Below are positions 35,399 to 47,590 of a stretch of 64,000 bases of DNA, piece after piece. The notes beneath the pieces are model-generated. The model did no database searches. It was given only the letters and a program-made list of their open reading frames with translations, and was not told where the DNA came from. The stretch is from Actinernus sp. WN-2022 (lineage: Eukaryota > Cnidaria > Anthozoa > Actiniaria > Actinernidae): positions 186,001 through 250,000 of the forward strand of contig JAOWCC010001616.1 of NCBI GenBank assembly GCA_030867875.1, read 5' to 3'. A program made the translations under genes and the position numbers. Each line of letters starts with the position of its first letter. Within the stretch, counting starts at the first letter, position 1.

Positions 35399-38300
35399 GT
35401 GTACCTGTTGTCTTTAAAAGCCAGAAAGTCACTTTTCAACTTTTTTTCCCCGATTTTTGTCAGACCTAGCGGAAAATGCTCATTGTCACTAAGCAAATCG
35501 TCACGCCAAACTTCAGGCAAATCGGTTGTTCACGAAAAAGTTCGAAATTCTACACCCCTCCACTCAAAACACCCTCCCCCCCCTCCTCCCCCCATAAAAT
35601 ACCTAGAGATCAGGAACTCGTCTTTTTGCCGTTTTCTTGAAAGGGCAAATGACAGCTAAAGATTTTTCTGGCCTTTCTAGCCTATAATTTACTTGTGTTG
35701 TGTTAGATCTATCCCATAATTTCTGTATTGGAGAGCTAGAGGTTTGGGTTTGGTTAGAAAAAGGCCATTTTCTGGTATTTGTACTCAACATACAGGAAAC
35801 TTCCATCGATTAATCTTAATCTACAGGAAGAGAACGTTGTATTGCCGTATAGTGCATCGAAATCCATTAAAAGCTCGAGAAATGGCGCAACATTGACATT
35901 TAAGTAACATAAGTAAGTTAATGTGTACCTGTTGTCTTTAAAAGCCCGAAAGTCACTTTTCAACTTTTTTCCCCCGATTTTTGTCAGACCTAGCGGAAAA
36001 TGCTCATTGTCACTAAGCAAATCGTCACGCCAAACTTCAGGCAAATCGGTTGTTCACGAAAAAGTTCGAAATTCCACACCCCTCCACTCAAAACACCCTC
36101 CCCCCCCCCCCCCTCCCCCCATAAAATACCTAGAGATCAGGAACTCGTCTTTTTGCCGTTTTCTTGAAAGGGCAAATGACAGCTAAAGATTTTTCTGGCC
36201 TTTCTAGCCTATAATTTACTTGTGTTGTGTTAGATCTATCCCATAATTTCTTTATTGGAGAGCTAGAGGTTTGGGTTTGGTTAGAAAAAGGCCATTTTCT
36301 GGTATTTGTACTCAATATACAGGAAAGTTCCATCGATTAATCTTAATCTACAGGAAGAGAACGTTGTATTGCCGTATAGTGCATCGAAATCCATTACAAG
36401 CTCGAGAAATGGCGCCACATTGACATTTAGGTAACATAAGTAAGTTAATGTGTACCTGTTGTCTTTAAAAGCCAGAAAGTCACTTTTCAACATTTTTTCC
36501 CGGATTTTTGTCAGACCTAGCGGAAAATGCTCATTGTCACTAAGCAAATCGTCACGCCAAACTTCAGGCAAATCGGTTGTTCACGAAAAAGTTCGAAATT
36601 CTACACCCCTCCACTCAAAACACCCTCCCCCCCCCTCCCCCCATAAAATACCTAGAGATCAGGAACTCGTCTTTTTGCCGTTTTCTTGAAAGGGCAAATG
36701 ACAGCTAAAGATTTTTCTGGCCTTTCTAGCCTATAATTTACTTGTGTTGTGTTAGATCTATCCCATAATTTCTTTATTGGAGAGCTAGAGGTTTGGGTTT
36801 GGTTAGAAAAAGGCCATTTTCTGGTATTTGTACTCAATATACAGGAAACGTCCATCGATTAATCTTAATCTACAGGAAGAGAACGTTGTATTGCCGTATT
36901 GTGTATCGAAATCCATTACAAGCTCGAGAAATGGCGCCACATTGACATTTAGGTAACATAAGTAAGTTAATGTGTACCTGTTGTCTTTAAAAGCCAGAAA
37001 GTCACTTTTCAACATTTTTTCCCCGATTTTTGTCAGACCTAGCGGAAAATGCTCATTGTCACTAAGCAAATCGTGACGCCAAACTTCAGGCAAATCACTT
37101 GTTCACGAAAAAGTTCGAAATTCTACACCCCTCCACTCAAAACACCCTCCCCCCCCCCCTCCCCCCATAAAATACCTAGAGATCAGGAACTCGTCTTTTT
37201 GCCGTTTTCTTGAAAGGGCAAATGACAGCTACAGATTTTTCTGGCCTTTCTAGCCTATAATTTACTTGTGTTGTGTTAGATCTATCCCATAATTTCTTTA
37301 TTGGAGAGCTAGAGGTTTGGGTTTGGTTAGAAAAAGGCCATTTTCTGGTATTTGTACTCAATATACAGGAAACTTCCATCGATTAATCTTAATCTACAGG
37401 AAGAGAACGTTGTATTGCCGTATAGTGCATCGAAATCCATTAAAAGGTCGAGAAATGGCGCCACATTGACATTTAGGTAACATAAGTAAGTTAATGTGTA
37501 CCTGTTGTCTTTAAAAGCCAGAAAGTCACTTTTCAACATTTTTTCCCCGATTTTTGTCAGACCTAGCGGAAAACGCTCATTGTCACTAAGCAAATCGTCA
37601 CGCCAAACTTCAGGCAAATCGGTTGTTCCCGAAAAAGTTCGAAATTCTACACCCCTCCACTCAAAAGACCCTCCCCCCCCTCCCCCCTCCCCCCATAAAA
37701 TACCTAGAGATCAGGAACTCGTCTTTTTGCCGTTTTCTTGAAAGGGCAAATGACAGCTAAAGATTTTTCTGGCCTTTCTAGCCTATAATTTACTTGTGTT
37801 GTGGTAGATCTATCCCATAATTTCTTTATTGGAGAGCTAGAGGTTTGGGTTTGGTTAGAAAAAGGCCATTTTCTGGTATTTGTACTCAACATACAGGAAA
37901 CTTCCATCGATTAATCTTAATCTACAGGAAGAGAACGTTGTATTGCCGTATAGTGCATCGAAATCCATTAAAAGCTCGAGAAATGGCGCCACATTGACAT
38001 TTAGGTAACATAAGTAAGTTAATGTGTACCTGTTGTCTTTAAAAGCCAGAAAGTCACTTTTCAACTTTTTTTCCCCGATTTTTGTCAGACTTAGCGGAAA
38101 ATGCTCATTGTCACTAAGCAAATCGTCACGCCAAACTTCAGGCAAATCGGTTGTTCACGAAAAAGTTCGAAATTCCACACCCCTCCACTCAAAGCACTCT
38201 CCCCCCCCCCCCCCCTTCCCCCCATAAAATCCCTAGAGATCAGGAACTCGTCTTTTTGCCGTTTTCTTGAAAGGGCAAATGACAGCTAAAGATTTTTCTG

Positions 38301-39081
38301 GCCTTTCTAGCCTATAATTTATTTGTGTTGTGTTAGATCTATCCCATAATTTCTTTATTGGAGAGCTAGAGGTTTGGGTTTGGTTAGAAAAAGGCCATTT
38401 TCTGGTATTTGTACTCAACATACAGGAAACTTCCATCGATTAATCTTAATCTACAGGAAGAGAACGTTGTATTGCCGTATAGTGCATCGAAATCCATTAA
38501 AAGCTCGAGAAATGGCGCCACATTGACATTTAGGTAACATAAGTAAGTTAATGTGTACCTGTTGTCTTTAAAAGCCAGAAAGTCACTTTTCAACTTTTTT
38601 TCCCCGATTTTTGTCAGACTTAGCGGAAAATGCTCATTGTCACTAAGCAAATCGTCACGCCAAACTTCAGGCAAATCGGTTGTTCACGAAAAAGTTCGAA
38701 ATTCCACACCCCTCCACTCAAAGCACTCTCCCCCCCCCCCCCCCTTCCCCCCATAAAATCCCTAGAGATCAGGAACTCGTCTTTTTGCCGTTTTCTTGAA
38801 AGGGCAAATGACAGCTAAAGATTTTTCTGGCCTTTCTAGCCTATAATTTACTTGTGTTGTGTTAGATCTATCCCATAATTTCTTTATTGGAGAGCTAGAG
38901 GTTTGGGTTTGGTTAGAAAAAGGCCATTTTCTGGTATTTGTACTCAATATACAGGAAACTTCCAGCGATTAATCTTAATCTACAGGAAGAGAACGTTGTA
39001 TTGCCGTATAGTGTATCGAAATCCATTACAAGCTCGAGAAATGGCGCCACATTGACATTTAGGTAACATAAGTAAGTTAAT
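35399..39081 (+). repeat. A-type satellite block (x, s, R, H, P', L, L)
   Basis: Anchors 35399, 35923, 36450, 36972, 37496, 38024 and 38553. Monomer 35923 has TTTAAGTAACAT upstream and AAAGCCCGAAAG (call it s), also seen at 43015 and 46013. R and H repeat the start of units A1, A2 and A4. P' then L repeats the order at 17407-17935. The two L monomers are near-identical neighbours (see 38024-39081). Confidence 0.83.
38024..39081 (+). repeat. Recent one-monomer duplication, 529-bp offset
   Basis: Monomers at 38024 and 38553 share a set of private marks: CAAAGCACTC, a 15-C run broken by TT, and ATAAAATCCCTAG. None of these appears together elsewhere except, in part, in the L monomers at 18987 and 54933. 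Even the homopolymer lengths agree, pointing to a recent duplication. They diverge near 38320-38850, where the first has TTTATTTGTG and the second TTTACTTGTG. Confidence 0.85.
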
Positions 39082-40058
39082 GTGTACCTGTTGTCTTCAA
39101 AAGCCAGAAAGTCACTTTTCAACTTTTTCCCCCCGATTTTTGTCAGACCTAGCGGAAAATGCTCATTGTCACTAAGCAAATCGTCACGCCAAACTTCAGG
39201 CAAATCGGTTGTTCACGAAAAAGTTCGAAATTCCACACCCCTCCACTCAAAACACCCCCCCCCCCCCCCTCCCCCCATAAAATACCTAGAGATCAGGAAC
39301 TCGTCTTTTTGCCGTTTTCTTGAAAGGGCAAATGACAGCTAAATATTTTTCTGGCCTTTCTAGCCTATAATTTACTTGTGTTGTGTTAGTTCTATCCCAT
39401 AATTTCTTTATTGGAGAGCTAGAGGTTTGGGTTTGGTTAGAAAAAGGCCATTTTCTGGTATTTGTACTCAATATACAGGAAACGTCCATCGATTAATCTT
39501 AATCTACAGGAAGAGAACGTTGTATTGCCGTATAGTGCATCGAAATCCATTAAAAGCTCGAGAAATGGCGCCACATTGACATTTAGGTAACATAAGTAAG
39601 TTAATGTGTACCTGTTGTCTTTAAAAGCCAGAAAGTCACTTTTCAAATTTTTTTCCCCGATTTTTGTCAGACCTAGCGGAAAATGCTCATTGTCACTAAG
39701 CAAATCGTCACGCCAAACTTCAGGCAAATCGGTTGTTCACGAAAAAGTTCGAAAATCTACACCCCTCCACTCAAAACACCCTCCCCCCCTCCTCCCCCCA
39801 TAAAATACCTAGAGATCAGGAACTCGTCTTTTTGCCGTTTTCTTGAAAGGGCAAATGACAGCTAAAGATTTTACTGGCCTTTCTAGCCTATAATTTACTT
39901 GTGTTGTGTTAGATCTATCCCATAATTTCTTTATTGGAGAGCTAGAGGTTTGGGTTTGGTTAGACAAAGGCCATTTTCTGGTATTTGTACTCAATATACA
40001 GCAAACTTCCATCGATTAATCTTAATCTACAGGAAGAGAACGTTGTATTGCCGTATAG
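39082..40058 (+). repeat. Satellite dimer h-i leading to MITE copy 3
   Basis: Anchors 39082 (h: GTCTTCAAAAG, 15-C run) and 39606 (i: CGAAAATCTAC, TTAGACAAAGG). The i monomer is broken by the MITE at the usual GTATAG. Unlike other MITE-bearing i monomers, the sequence before the site has CAGCAAAC and ATTTTACTGG. Confidence 0.85.
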
Positions 40059-40447
40059 ACCCTATGCATAAAGCTGGAACCTAATTTACGTAAATTCAGA
40101 ATTTTAACATTTGAAGAAAAATTGACACTGTATCCTGAAAGAGCAAGTACAAGTTATTCATCATGTGCAATTTAATAGTTTTATAACAAATTTCTCCAAA
40201 GTTATTACCATTTACCGCTCAGGAAAAACATGAAAGCGAGGCTGGTAGGGCCTGGCTGACTATTTTCATACAAATCTCTCTTATTTCAAAAGTTTATTAC
40301 TCTGTAGCAATGTAACTTATGACACTCAAATTTCACAGGATTACTTATTTTTGCATGTTCTTTTACGTGACAATGTTGATTTTCACAAATATTTATTGCT
40401 GACTGGAGAAATCCCGTTGTAATGAAAATGTCCTTTATGCATAGGGT
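40059..40447. mobile_element. MITE-like element, copy 3 (389 bp)
   Basis: Same 15-bp terminal inverted repeats and GTATAG flanks. It differs from copy 1 by CAATGTTGAT in place of CAATGTTGGT. Confidence 0.9.
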
Positions 40448-42031
40448 GTATAGTGCATCGAAATCCATTACAAGCTCGAGAAATGGCGCCACATTGACAT
40501 TTAGGTAACATAAGTAAGTTAATGTGTACCTGTTGTCTTCAAAAGCCAGAAAGTCACTTTTCAACTTTTTTTTTCCCAATTTTTGTCAGACCTAGCGGAA
40601 AATGCTCATTGTCACTAAGCAAATCGTCACGCCAAACTTCAGGCAAATCGGTTGTTCAAGAAAAAGTTCGAAATTCTACACCCCTCCACTCAAAACACCC
40701 TCCCCCCCTCCTCCCCCCATAAAATACCTAGAGATCAGGAACTCGTCTTTTTGCCGTTTTCTTGAAAGGGCAAATAACAGCTAAAGATTTTTCTGGCCTT
40801 TCTAGCCTATAATTTACTTGGGTTGTGTTAGATCTATCCCATAATTTCGTTATTAGAGAGCTAGAGGTTTGGGTTTGGTTAGAAAAAGGCGATTTTCTTG
40901 TATTTGTACTCAATATACAGGAAACTTCCATCGATTAATCTTAATCTACAGGAAGAGAACGTTGTATTGCCGTATAGTGCATCGAAATCCATTAAAAGCT
41001 CGAGAAATGGCGCCACATTGACATTTAGGTAACATAAGTAAGTTAATGTGTACCTGTTGTCTTTAAAAGCCAGAAAGTCACTTTTCAACTTTTTCCCCCC
41101 GATTTTTGTCAGACCTAGCGGAAAATGCTCATTGTCACTAAGCAAATCGTCACGCCAAACTTCAGGCAAATCGGTTGTTCACGAAAAAGTTCGAAATTCT
41201 ACACCCCTCCACTCAAAACACCCACCCCCCCCCCCCCCCCTCCCCCCATAAAATACCTAGAGATCAGGAACTCGTCTTTTTGCCGTTTTCTTGAAAGGGC
41301 AAATGACAGCTAAAGATTTTTCTGGCCTTTCTAGCCTATAATTTACTTGTGTTGTGTTAGATCTATCCCATAATTTCTTTATTGGAGAGCTAGAGGTTTG
41401 GGTTTGGTTAGAAAAAGGCCATTTTCTGGTATTTGTACTCAATATACAGGAAACGTCCATCGATTAATCTTAATCTACAGGAAGAGAACGTTGTATTGCC
41501 GTATTGTGTATCGAAATCCATTAAAAGCTCGAGAAATGGCGCCACATTGACATTTAGGTAACATAAGTAAGTTAATGTGTACCTGTTGTCTTTAAAAGCC
41601 AGAAAGTCACTTTTCAATTTTTTTTCCCCGATTTTTGTCAGACCTAGCGGAAAATGCTCATTGTCACTAAGCAAATCGTCACGCCAAACTTCAGGCAAAT
41701 CGGTTGTTCACGAAAAAGTTCGAAAATCTACACCCCTCCACTCAAAACACCCTCCCCCCCCCTCCTCCCCCCATAAAATACCTAGAGATCAGGAACTCGT
41801 CTTTTTGCCGTTTTCTTGAAAGGGCAAATGACAGCTAAAGATTTTTCTGGCCTTTCTAGCCTATAATTTACTTGTGTTGTGTTAGATCTATCCCATAATT
41901 TCTTTATTGGAGAGCTAGAGGTTTGGGTTTGGTTAGACAAAGGCCATTTTCTGGTATTTGTACTCAATATACAGGAAACTTCCATCGATTAATCTTAATC
42001 TACAGGAAGAGAACGTTGTATTGCCGTATAG
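40448..42031 (+). repeat. Satellite block C2 (hybrid post-MITE monomer, e-like, i)
   Basis: Anchors 40524, 41048 and 41577. The first resumes after the MITE with ATTACAAGCTC and GTCTTCAAAAG, has a private T-rich stretch ending TTCCCAATTTTTG and GTTCAAGAAAA, and ends like d (CTTGGGTTG, GGCGATTTTCTTG). It is thus a post-MITE/d hybrid. The i monomer at 41577 is broken by MITE copy 4. Confidence 0.85.
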
Positions 42032-42419
42032 ACCCTATGCATAAAGCTGGAACCTAATTTACGTAAATTCAGAATTTTAACATTTGAAGAAAAATTGACA
42101 CTGTATCCTGAAAGAGCAAGTACAAGTTATTCATCATGTGCAATTTAATAGTTTTATAACAAATTTCTCCAAAGTTATTACCATTTACCGCTCAGGAAAA
42201 ACATGAAAGCGAGGCTGGTAGGGCCTGGCTGACTATTTTCATACAAATCTCTCTTATTTCAAAAGTTTTTACTCTGTAGCAATGTAACTTATGACACTCA
42301 AATTTCACAGGATTACTTATTTTTGCATGTTCTTTTACGTGACAATGTTGGTTTTCACAAATATTTATTGCTGACTGGAGAAATCCCGTTGTAATGAAAA
42401 TGTCCTTTATGCATAGGGT
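42032..42419. mobile_element. MITE-like element, copy 4 (388 bp)
   Basis: Same ends and flanks. It lacks one base, reading AGTTTTTACTC in place of AGTTTATTACTC, a deletion shared only with copy 5. Confidence 0.9.
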
Positions 42420-43987
42420 GTATAGTGCATCGAAATCCATTACAAGCTCGAGAAATGGCGCCACATTGACATTTAGGTAACATAAGTAAGTTAATGTGTA
42501 CCTGTTGTCTTCAAAAGCCAGAACGTCACTTTTCAACTTTTTTCCCCCGATTTTTGTCAGACCTAGCGGAAAATGCTCATTGTCACTAAGCAAATAGTCA
42601 CGCCAAACTTCAGGCAAATCGGTTGTTCACGAAAAAGTTCGAAATTCCACACCCCTCCATTCAAAACACCCCCCCCCCTCCCCCCATAAAATACCTAGAG
42701 ATCAGGAACTCGTCTTTTTGCCGTTTTCTTGAAAGGGCAAATGACAGCTAAAGATTTTTCTGGCCTTTCTAGCCTATAATTTACTTGTGTTGTGTTAGAT
42801 CTATCCCATAATTTCTTTATTGGAGAGCTAGAGGTTTGGGTTTGGTTAGAAAAAGGCCATTTTCTGGTATTTGTATTCAACATACAGGAAACTTCCATCG
42901 ATTAATCTTAATCTACAGGAAGAGAACGTTGTATTGCCGTATAGTGCATCGAAATCCATTAAAAGCTCGAGAAATGGCGCCACATTGACATTTAAGTAAC
43001 ATAAGTAAGTTAATGTGTACCTGTTGTCTTTAAAAGCCCGAAAGTCACTTTTCAACTTTTTTCCCCCGATTTTTGTCAGACCTAGCGGAAAATGCTCATT
43101 GTCACTAAGCAAATCGTCACGCCAAACTTCAGGCAAATCGGTTGTTCACGAAAAAGTTCGAAATTCCACACCCCTCCACTCAAAACACCCCCCCCCCTCC
43201 CCCCATAAAATACCTAGAGATCAGGAACTCGTCTTTTTGCCGTTTTCTTGAAAGGGCAAATGACAGCTAAATATTTTTCTGGCCTTTCTAGCCTATAATT
43301 TACTTGTGTTGTGTTAGATCTATCCCATAATTTCTTTATTGGAGAGCTAGAGGTTTGGTTTGGTTAGAAAAAGGCCATTTTCTGGTATTTGTACTCAATA
43401 TACAGGAAAACGTCCATCGATTAATCTTAATCTACAGGAAGAGAACGTTGTATTGCCGTATTGTGTATCGAAATCCATTAAAAGCTCGAGAAATGGCGCC
43501 ACATTGACATTTAGGTAACATAAGTAAGTTAATGTGTACCTGTTGTCTTTAAAAGCCAGAAAGTCACTTTTCAATTTTTTTTCCCCGATTTTTGTCAGAC
43601 CTAGCGGAAAATGCTCATTGTCACTAAGCAAATCGTCACGCCAAACTTCAGGCAAATCGGTTGTTCACGAAAAAGTTCGAAAATCTACACCCCTCCACTC
43701 AAAACACCCTCCCCCCCATCCTCCCCCCATAAAATACCTAGAGATCAGGAACTCGTCTTTTTGCCGTTTTCTTGAAAGGGCAAATGACAGCTAAAGATTT
43801 TTCTGGCCTTTCTAGCCTATAATTTACTTGTGTTGTGTTAGATCTATCCCATAATTTCTTTATTGGAGAGCTAGAGGTTTGGGTTTGGTTAGACAAAGGC
43901 CATTTTCTGGTATTTGTACTCAATATACAGGAAACTTCCATCGATTAATCTTAATCTACAGGAAGAGAACGTTGTATTGCCGTATAG
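42420..43987 (+). repeat. Satellite block C3 (p, s, i)
   Basis: Anchors 42496 (p variant: CCAGAACGTCAC, CAAATAGTCACG), 43015 (s: AAAGCCCGAAAG) and 43534 (i). Two small compensating indels sit before the i anchor: one G lost from TTTGGGTTTGG near 43355 and one A gained in CAGGAAAACGTCC near 43407. The i monomer is broken by MITE copy 5. Confidence 0.85.
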
Positions 43988-44375
43988 ACCCTATGCATAA
44001 AGCTGGAACCTAATTTACGTAAATTCAGAATTTTAACATTTGAAGAAAAATTGACACTGTATCCTGAAAGAGCAAGTACAAGTTATTCATCATGTGCAAT
44101 TTAATAGTTTTATAACAAATTTCTCCAAAGTTATTACCATTTACCGCTCAGGAAAAACATGAAAGCGAGGCTGGTAGGGCCTGGCTGACTATTTTCATAC
44201 AAATCTCTCTTATTTCAAAAGTTTTTACTCTGTAGCAATGTAACGTATGACACTCAAATTTCACAGGATTACTTATTTTTGCATGTTCTTTTACGTGACA
44301 ATGTTGGTTTTCACAAATATTTATTGCTGACTGGAGAAATCCCGTTGTAATGAAAATGTCCTTTATGCATAGGGT
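43988..44375. mobile_element. MITE-like element, copy 5 (388 bp)
   Basis: Shares the one-base deletion of copy 4 and adds a private change, TAACGTATG in place of TAACTTATG. Copies 4 and 5 are therefore sisters from the latest local duplication. Confidence 0.9.
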
Positions 44376-45489
44376 GTATAGTGCATCGAAATCCATTACA
44401 AGCTCGAGAAATGGCGCCACATTGACATTTAGGTAACATAAGTAAGTTAATGTGTACCTGTTGTCTTCAAAAGCCAGAACGTCACTTTTCAACTTTTTTC
44501 CCCCGATTTTTGTCAGACCTAGCGGAAAATGCTCATTGTCACTAAGCAAATAGTCACGCCAAACTTCAGGCAAATCGGTTGTTCACGAAAAAGTTCGAAA
44601 TTCCACACCCCTCCATTCAAAACACCCCCCCCCTCCCCCCATAAAATACCTAGAGATCAGGAACTCGTCTTTTTGCCGTTTTCTTGAAAGGGTAAATGAC
44701 AGCTAAAGATTTTTCTGGCCTTTCTAGCCTATAATTTACTTGTGTTGTGTTAGATCTATCCCATAATTTCTTTATTGGAGAGCTAGAGGTTTGGGTTTGG
44801 TTAGAAAAAGGCCATTTTCTGGTATTTGTACTCAATATACAGGTAACTTCCATCGATTAATCTTAATCTACAGGAAGAGAACGTTGTATTGCCGTATAGT
44901 GCATCGAAATCCATTACAAGATCGAGAAATGGCGCCACATTGACATTTAGGTAACATAAGTAAGTTAATGTGTACCTGTTGTCTTCAAAAGCCAGAAAGT
45001 CACTTTTCAACTTTTTCCCCCCGATTTTTGTCAGACCTAGCGGAAAATGCTCATTGTCACTAAGCAAATCGTCACGCCAAACTTCAGGCAAATCGGTTGT
45101 TCACGAAAAAGTTCGAAATTCCACACCCCTCCACTCAAAACACCCCCCCCCCCTCCCCCCATAAAATACCTAGAGATCAGGAACTCGTCTTTTTGCCGTT
45201 TTCTTGAAAGGGCAAATGACAGCTAAAGATTTTTCTGGCCTTTCTAGCCTGTAATTTACTTGTGTTGTGTTAGATCTATCCCATAATTTCTTTATTGGAG
45301 AGCTAGAGGTTTGGGTTTGGTTAGAAAAAGGCCATTTTCTGGTATTTGTACTCAATATACAGGAAACGTCCATCGATTAATCTTAATCTACAGGAAGAGA
45401 ACGTTGTATTGCCGTATTGTGTATCGAAATCCATTAAAAGCTCGAGAAATGGCGCCACATTGACATTTAGGTAACATAAGTAAGTTAAT
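44376..45489 (+). repeat. Satellite block C4 (p, h)
   Basis: Anchors 44452 (p variant, as after copies 2 and 4) and 44970 (h: GTCTTCAAAAG, upstream CAAGATCGAG, which removes the XhoI site). It closes the MITE-rich region; the monomer at 45490 is of A type. Confidence 0.82.
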
Positions 45490-47590
45490 GTGTACCTGTT
45501 GTCTTTAAAAGCCAGAAAGTCACTTTTCAACTTTTTTCCCCCGATTTTTGTCAGACCTAGCGGAAAATGCTCATTGTCACTAAGCAAATCGTCACGCCAA
45601 ACTTCAGGCAAATCGGTTGTTCACGAAAAAGTTCGAAATTCTACACCCCTCCACTCAAAACACCCTCCACCCCTCCTCCCCCCATAAAATACCTAGAGAT
45701 CAGGAACTCGTCTTTTTGCCGTTTTCTTGAAAGGGCAAATGACAGCTAAAGATTTTTCTGGCCTTTCTAGCCTATAATTTACTTGTGTTGTGTTAGATCT
45801 ATCCCATAATTTCTTTATTGGAGAGCTAGAGGTTTGGGTTTGGTTAGAAAAAGGCCATTTTCTGGTATTTGTACTCAACATACAGGAAACTTCCATCGAT
45901 TAATCTTAATCTACAGGAAGAGAACGTTGTATTGCCGTATAGTGCATCGAAATCCATTAAAAGCTCGAGAAATGGCGCCACATTGACATTTAAGTAACAT
46001 AAGTAAGTTAATGTGTACCTGTTGTCTTTAAAAGCCCGAAAGTCACTTTTCAACTTTTTTCCCCCGATTTTTGTCAGACCTAGCGGAAAATGCTCATTGT
46101 CACTAAGCAAATCGTCACGCCAAACTTCAGGCAAATCGGTTGTTCACGAAAAAGTTCGAAATTCCACACCCCTCCACTCAAAACACCCTCCCCCCCCCCC
46201 CCCCCCTCCCCCCATAAAATACCTAGAGATCAGGAACTCGTCTTTTTGCCGTTTTCTTGAAAGGGCAAATGACAGCTAAAGATTTTTCTGGCCTTTCTAG
46301 CCTATAATTTACTTGTGTTGTGTTAGATCTATCCCATAATTTCTTTATTGGAGAGCTAGAGGTTTGGGTTTGGTTAGAAAAAGGCCATTTTCTGGTATTT
46401 GTACTCAATATACAGGAAACTTCCATCGATTAATCTTAATCTACAGGAAGAGAACGTTGTATTGCCGTATAGTGCATCGAAATCCATTACAAGCTCGAGA
46501 AATGGCGCCACATTGACATTTAGGTAACATAAGTAAGTTAATGTGTACCTGTTGTCTTTAAAAGCCAGAAAGTCACTTTTCAACATTTTTTCCCGGATTT
46601 TTGTTAGACCTAGCGGAAAATGCTCATTGTCACTAAGCAAATCGTGACGCCAAACTTCAGGCAAATCGGTTGTTCACGAAAAAGTTCGAAATTCTACACC
46701 CCTCCACTCAAAACACCCTCCCCCCCCCCCCTCCCCCCATAAAATACCTAGAGATCAGGAACTCGTCTTTTTGCCGTTTTCTTGAAAGGGCAAATGACAG
46801 CTAAAGATTTTTCTGGCCTTTCTAGCCTATAATTTACTTGTGTTGTGTTAGATCTATCCCATAATTTCTTTATTGGAGAGCTAGAGGTTTGGGTTTGGTT
46901 AGAAAAAGGCCATTTTCTGGTATTTGTACTCAATATACAGGAAACGTCCATCGATTAATCTTAATCTACAGGAAGAGAACGTTGTATTGCCGTATTGTGT
47001 ATCGAAATCCATTACAAGCTCGAGAAATGGCGCCACATTGACATTTAGGTAACATAAGTAAGTTAATGTGTACCTGTTGTCTTTAAAAGCCAGAAAGTCA
47101 CTTTTCAACATTTTTTCCCCGATTTTTGTCAGACCTAGCGGAAAATGCTCATTGTCACTAAGCAAATCGTGACGCCAAACTTCAGGCAAATCACTTGTTC
47201 ACGAAAAAGTTCGAAATTCTACACCCCTCCACTCAAAACACCCTCCCCCCCCCCTCCCCCCATAAAATACCTAGAGATCAGGAACTCGTCTTTTTGCCGT
47301 TTTCTTGAAAGGGCAAATGACAGCTAAAGATTTTTCTGGCCTTTCTAGCCTATAATTTACTTGTGTTGTGTTAGATCTATCCCATAATTTCTTTATTGGA
47401 GAGCTAGAGGTTTGGGTTTGGTTAGAAAAAGGCCATTTTCTGGTATTTGTACTCAATATACAGGAAACGTCCATCGATTAATCTTAATCTACAGGAAGAG
47501 AACGTTGTATTGCCGTATTGTGTATCGAAATCCATTACAAGCTCGAGAAATGGCGCCACATTGACATTTAGGTAACATAAGTAAGTTAAT
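45490..47590 (+). repeat. A-type satellite block (x, s, R/H hybrid, H)
   Basis: Anchors 45490, 46013, 46543 and 47068. Monomer 46543 starts as R (TTTTTTCCCGGATTTT), then has the H mark GTGACGCC, but keeps AATCGGTTG in place of the H mark AATCACTTG. It is a mosaic, by crossover or gene conversion. Monomer 46013 holds the longest C run in the window (17 C). Confidence 0.82.
46190..46213 (-). other. Longest C tract (17 C, T, 6 C); G-quadruplex motif on minus strand
   Basis: Each monomer has such a tract between CTCAAAACACCC and ATAAAATACC. Here the main run reaches 17 C. On the minus strand it gives several G runs separated by single A bases, a strong G-quadruplex sequence pattern; the plus strand could form an i-motif. 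Confidence 0.75.

Noticed and set aside
42192..42617. 141-codon minus-strand frame
   Set aside because: It is a chimera of MITE interior and satellite. It contains no transposase motif and recurs only because the MITE-bearing monomer is duplicated.
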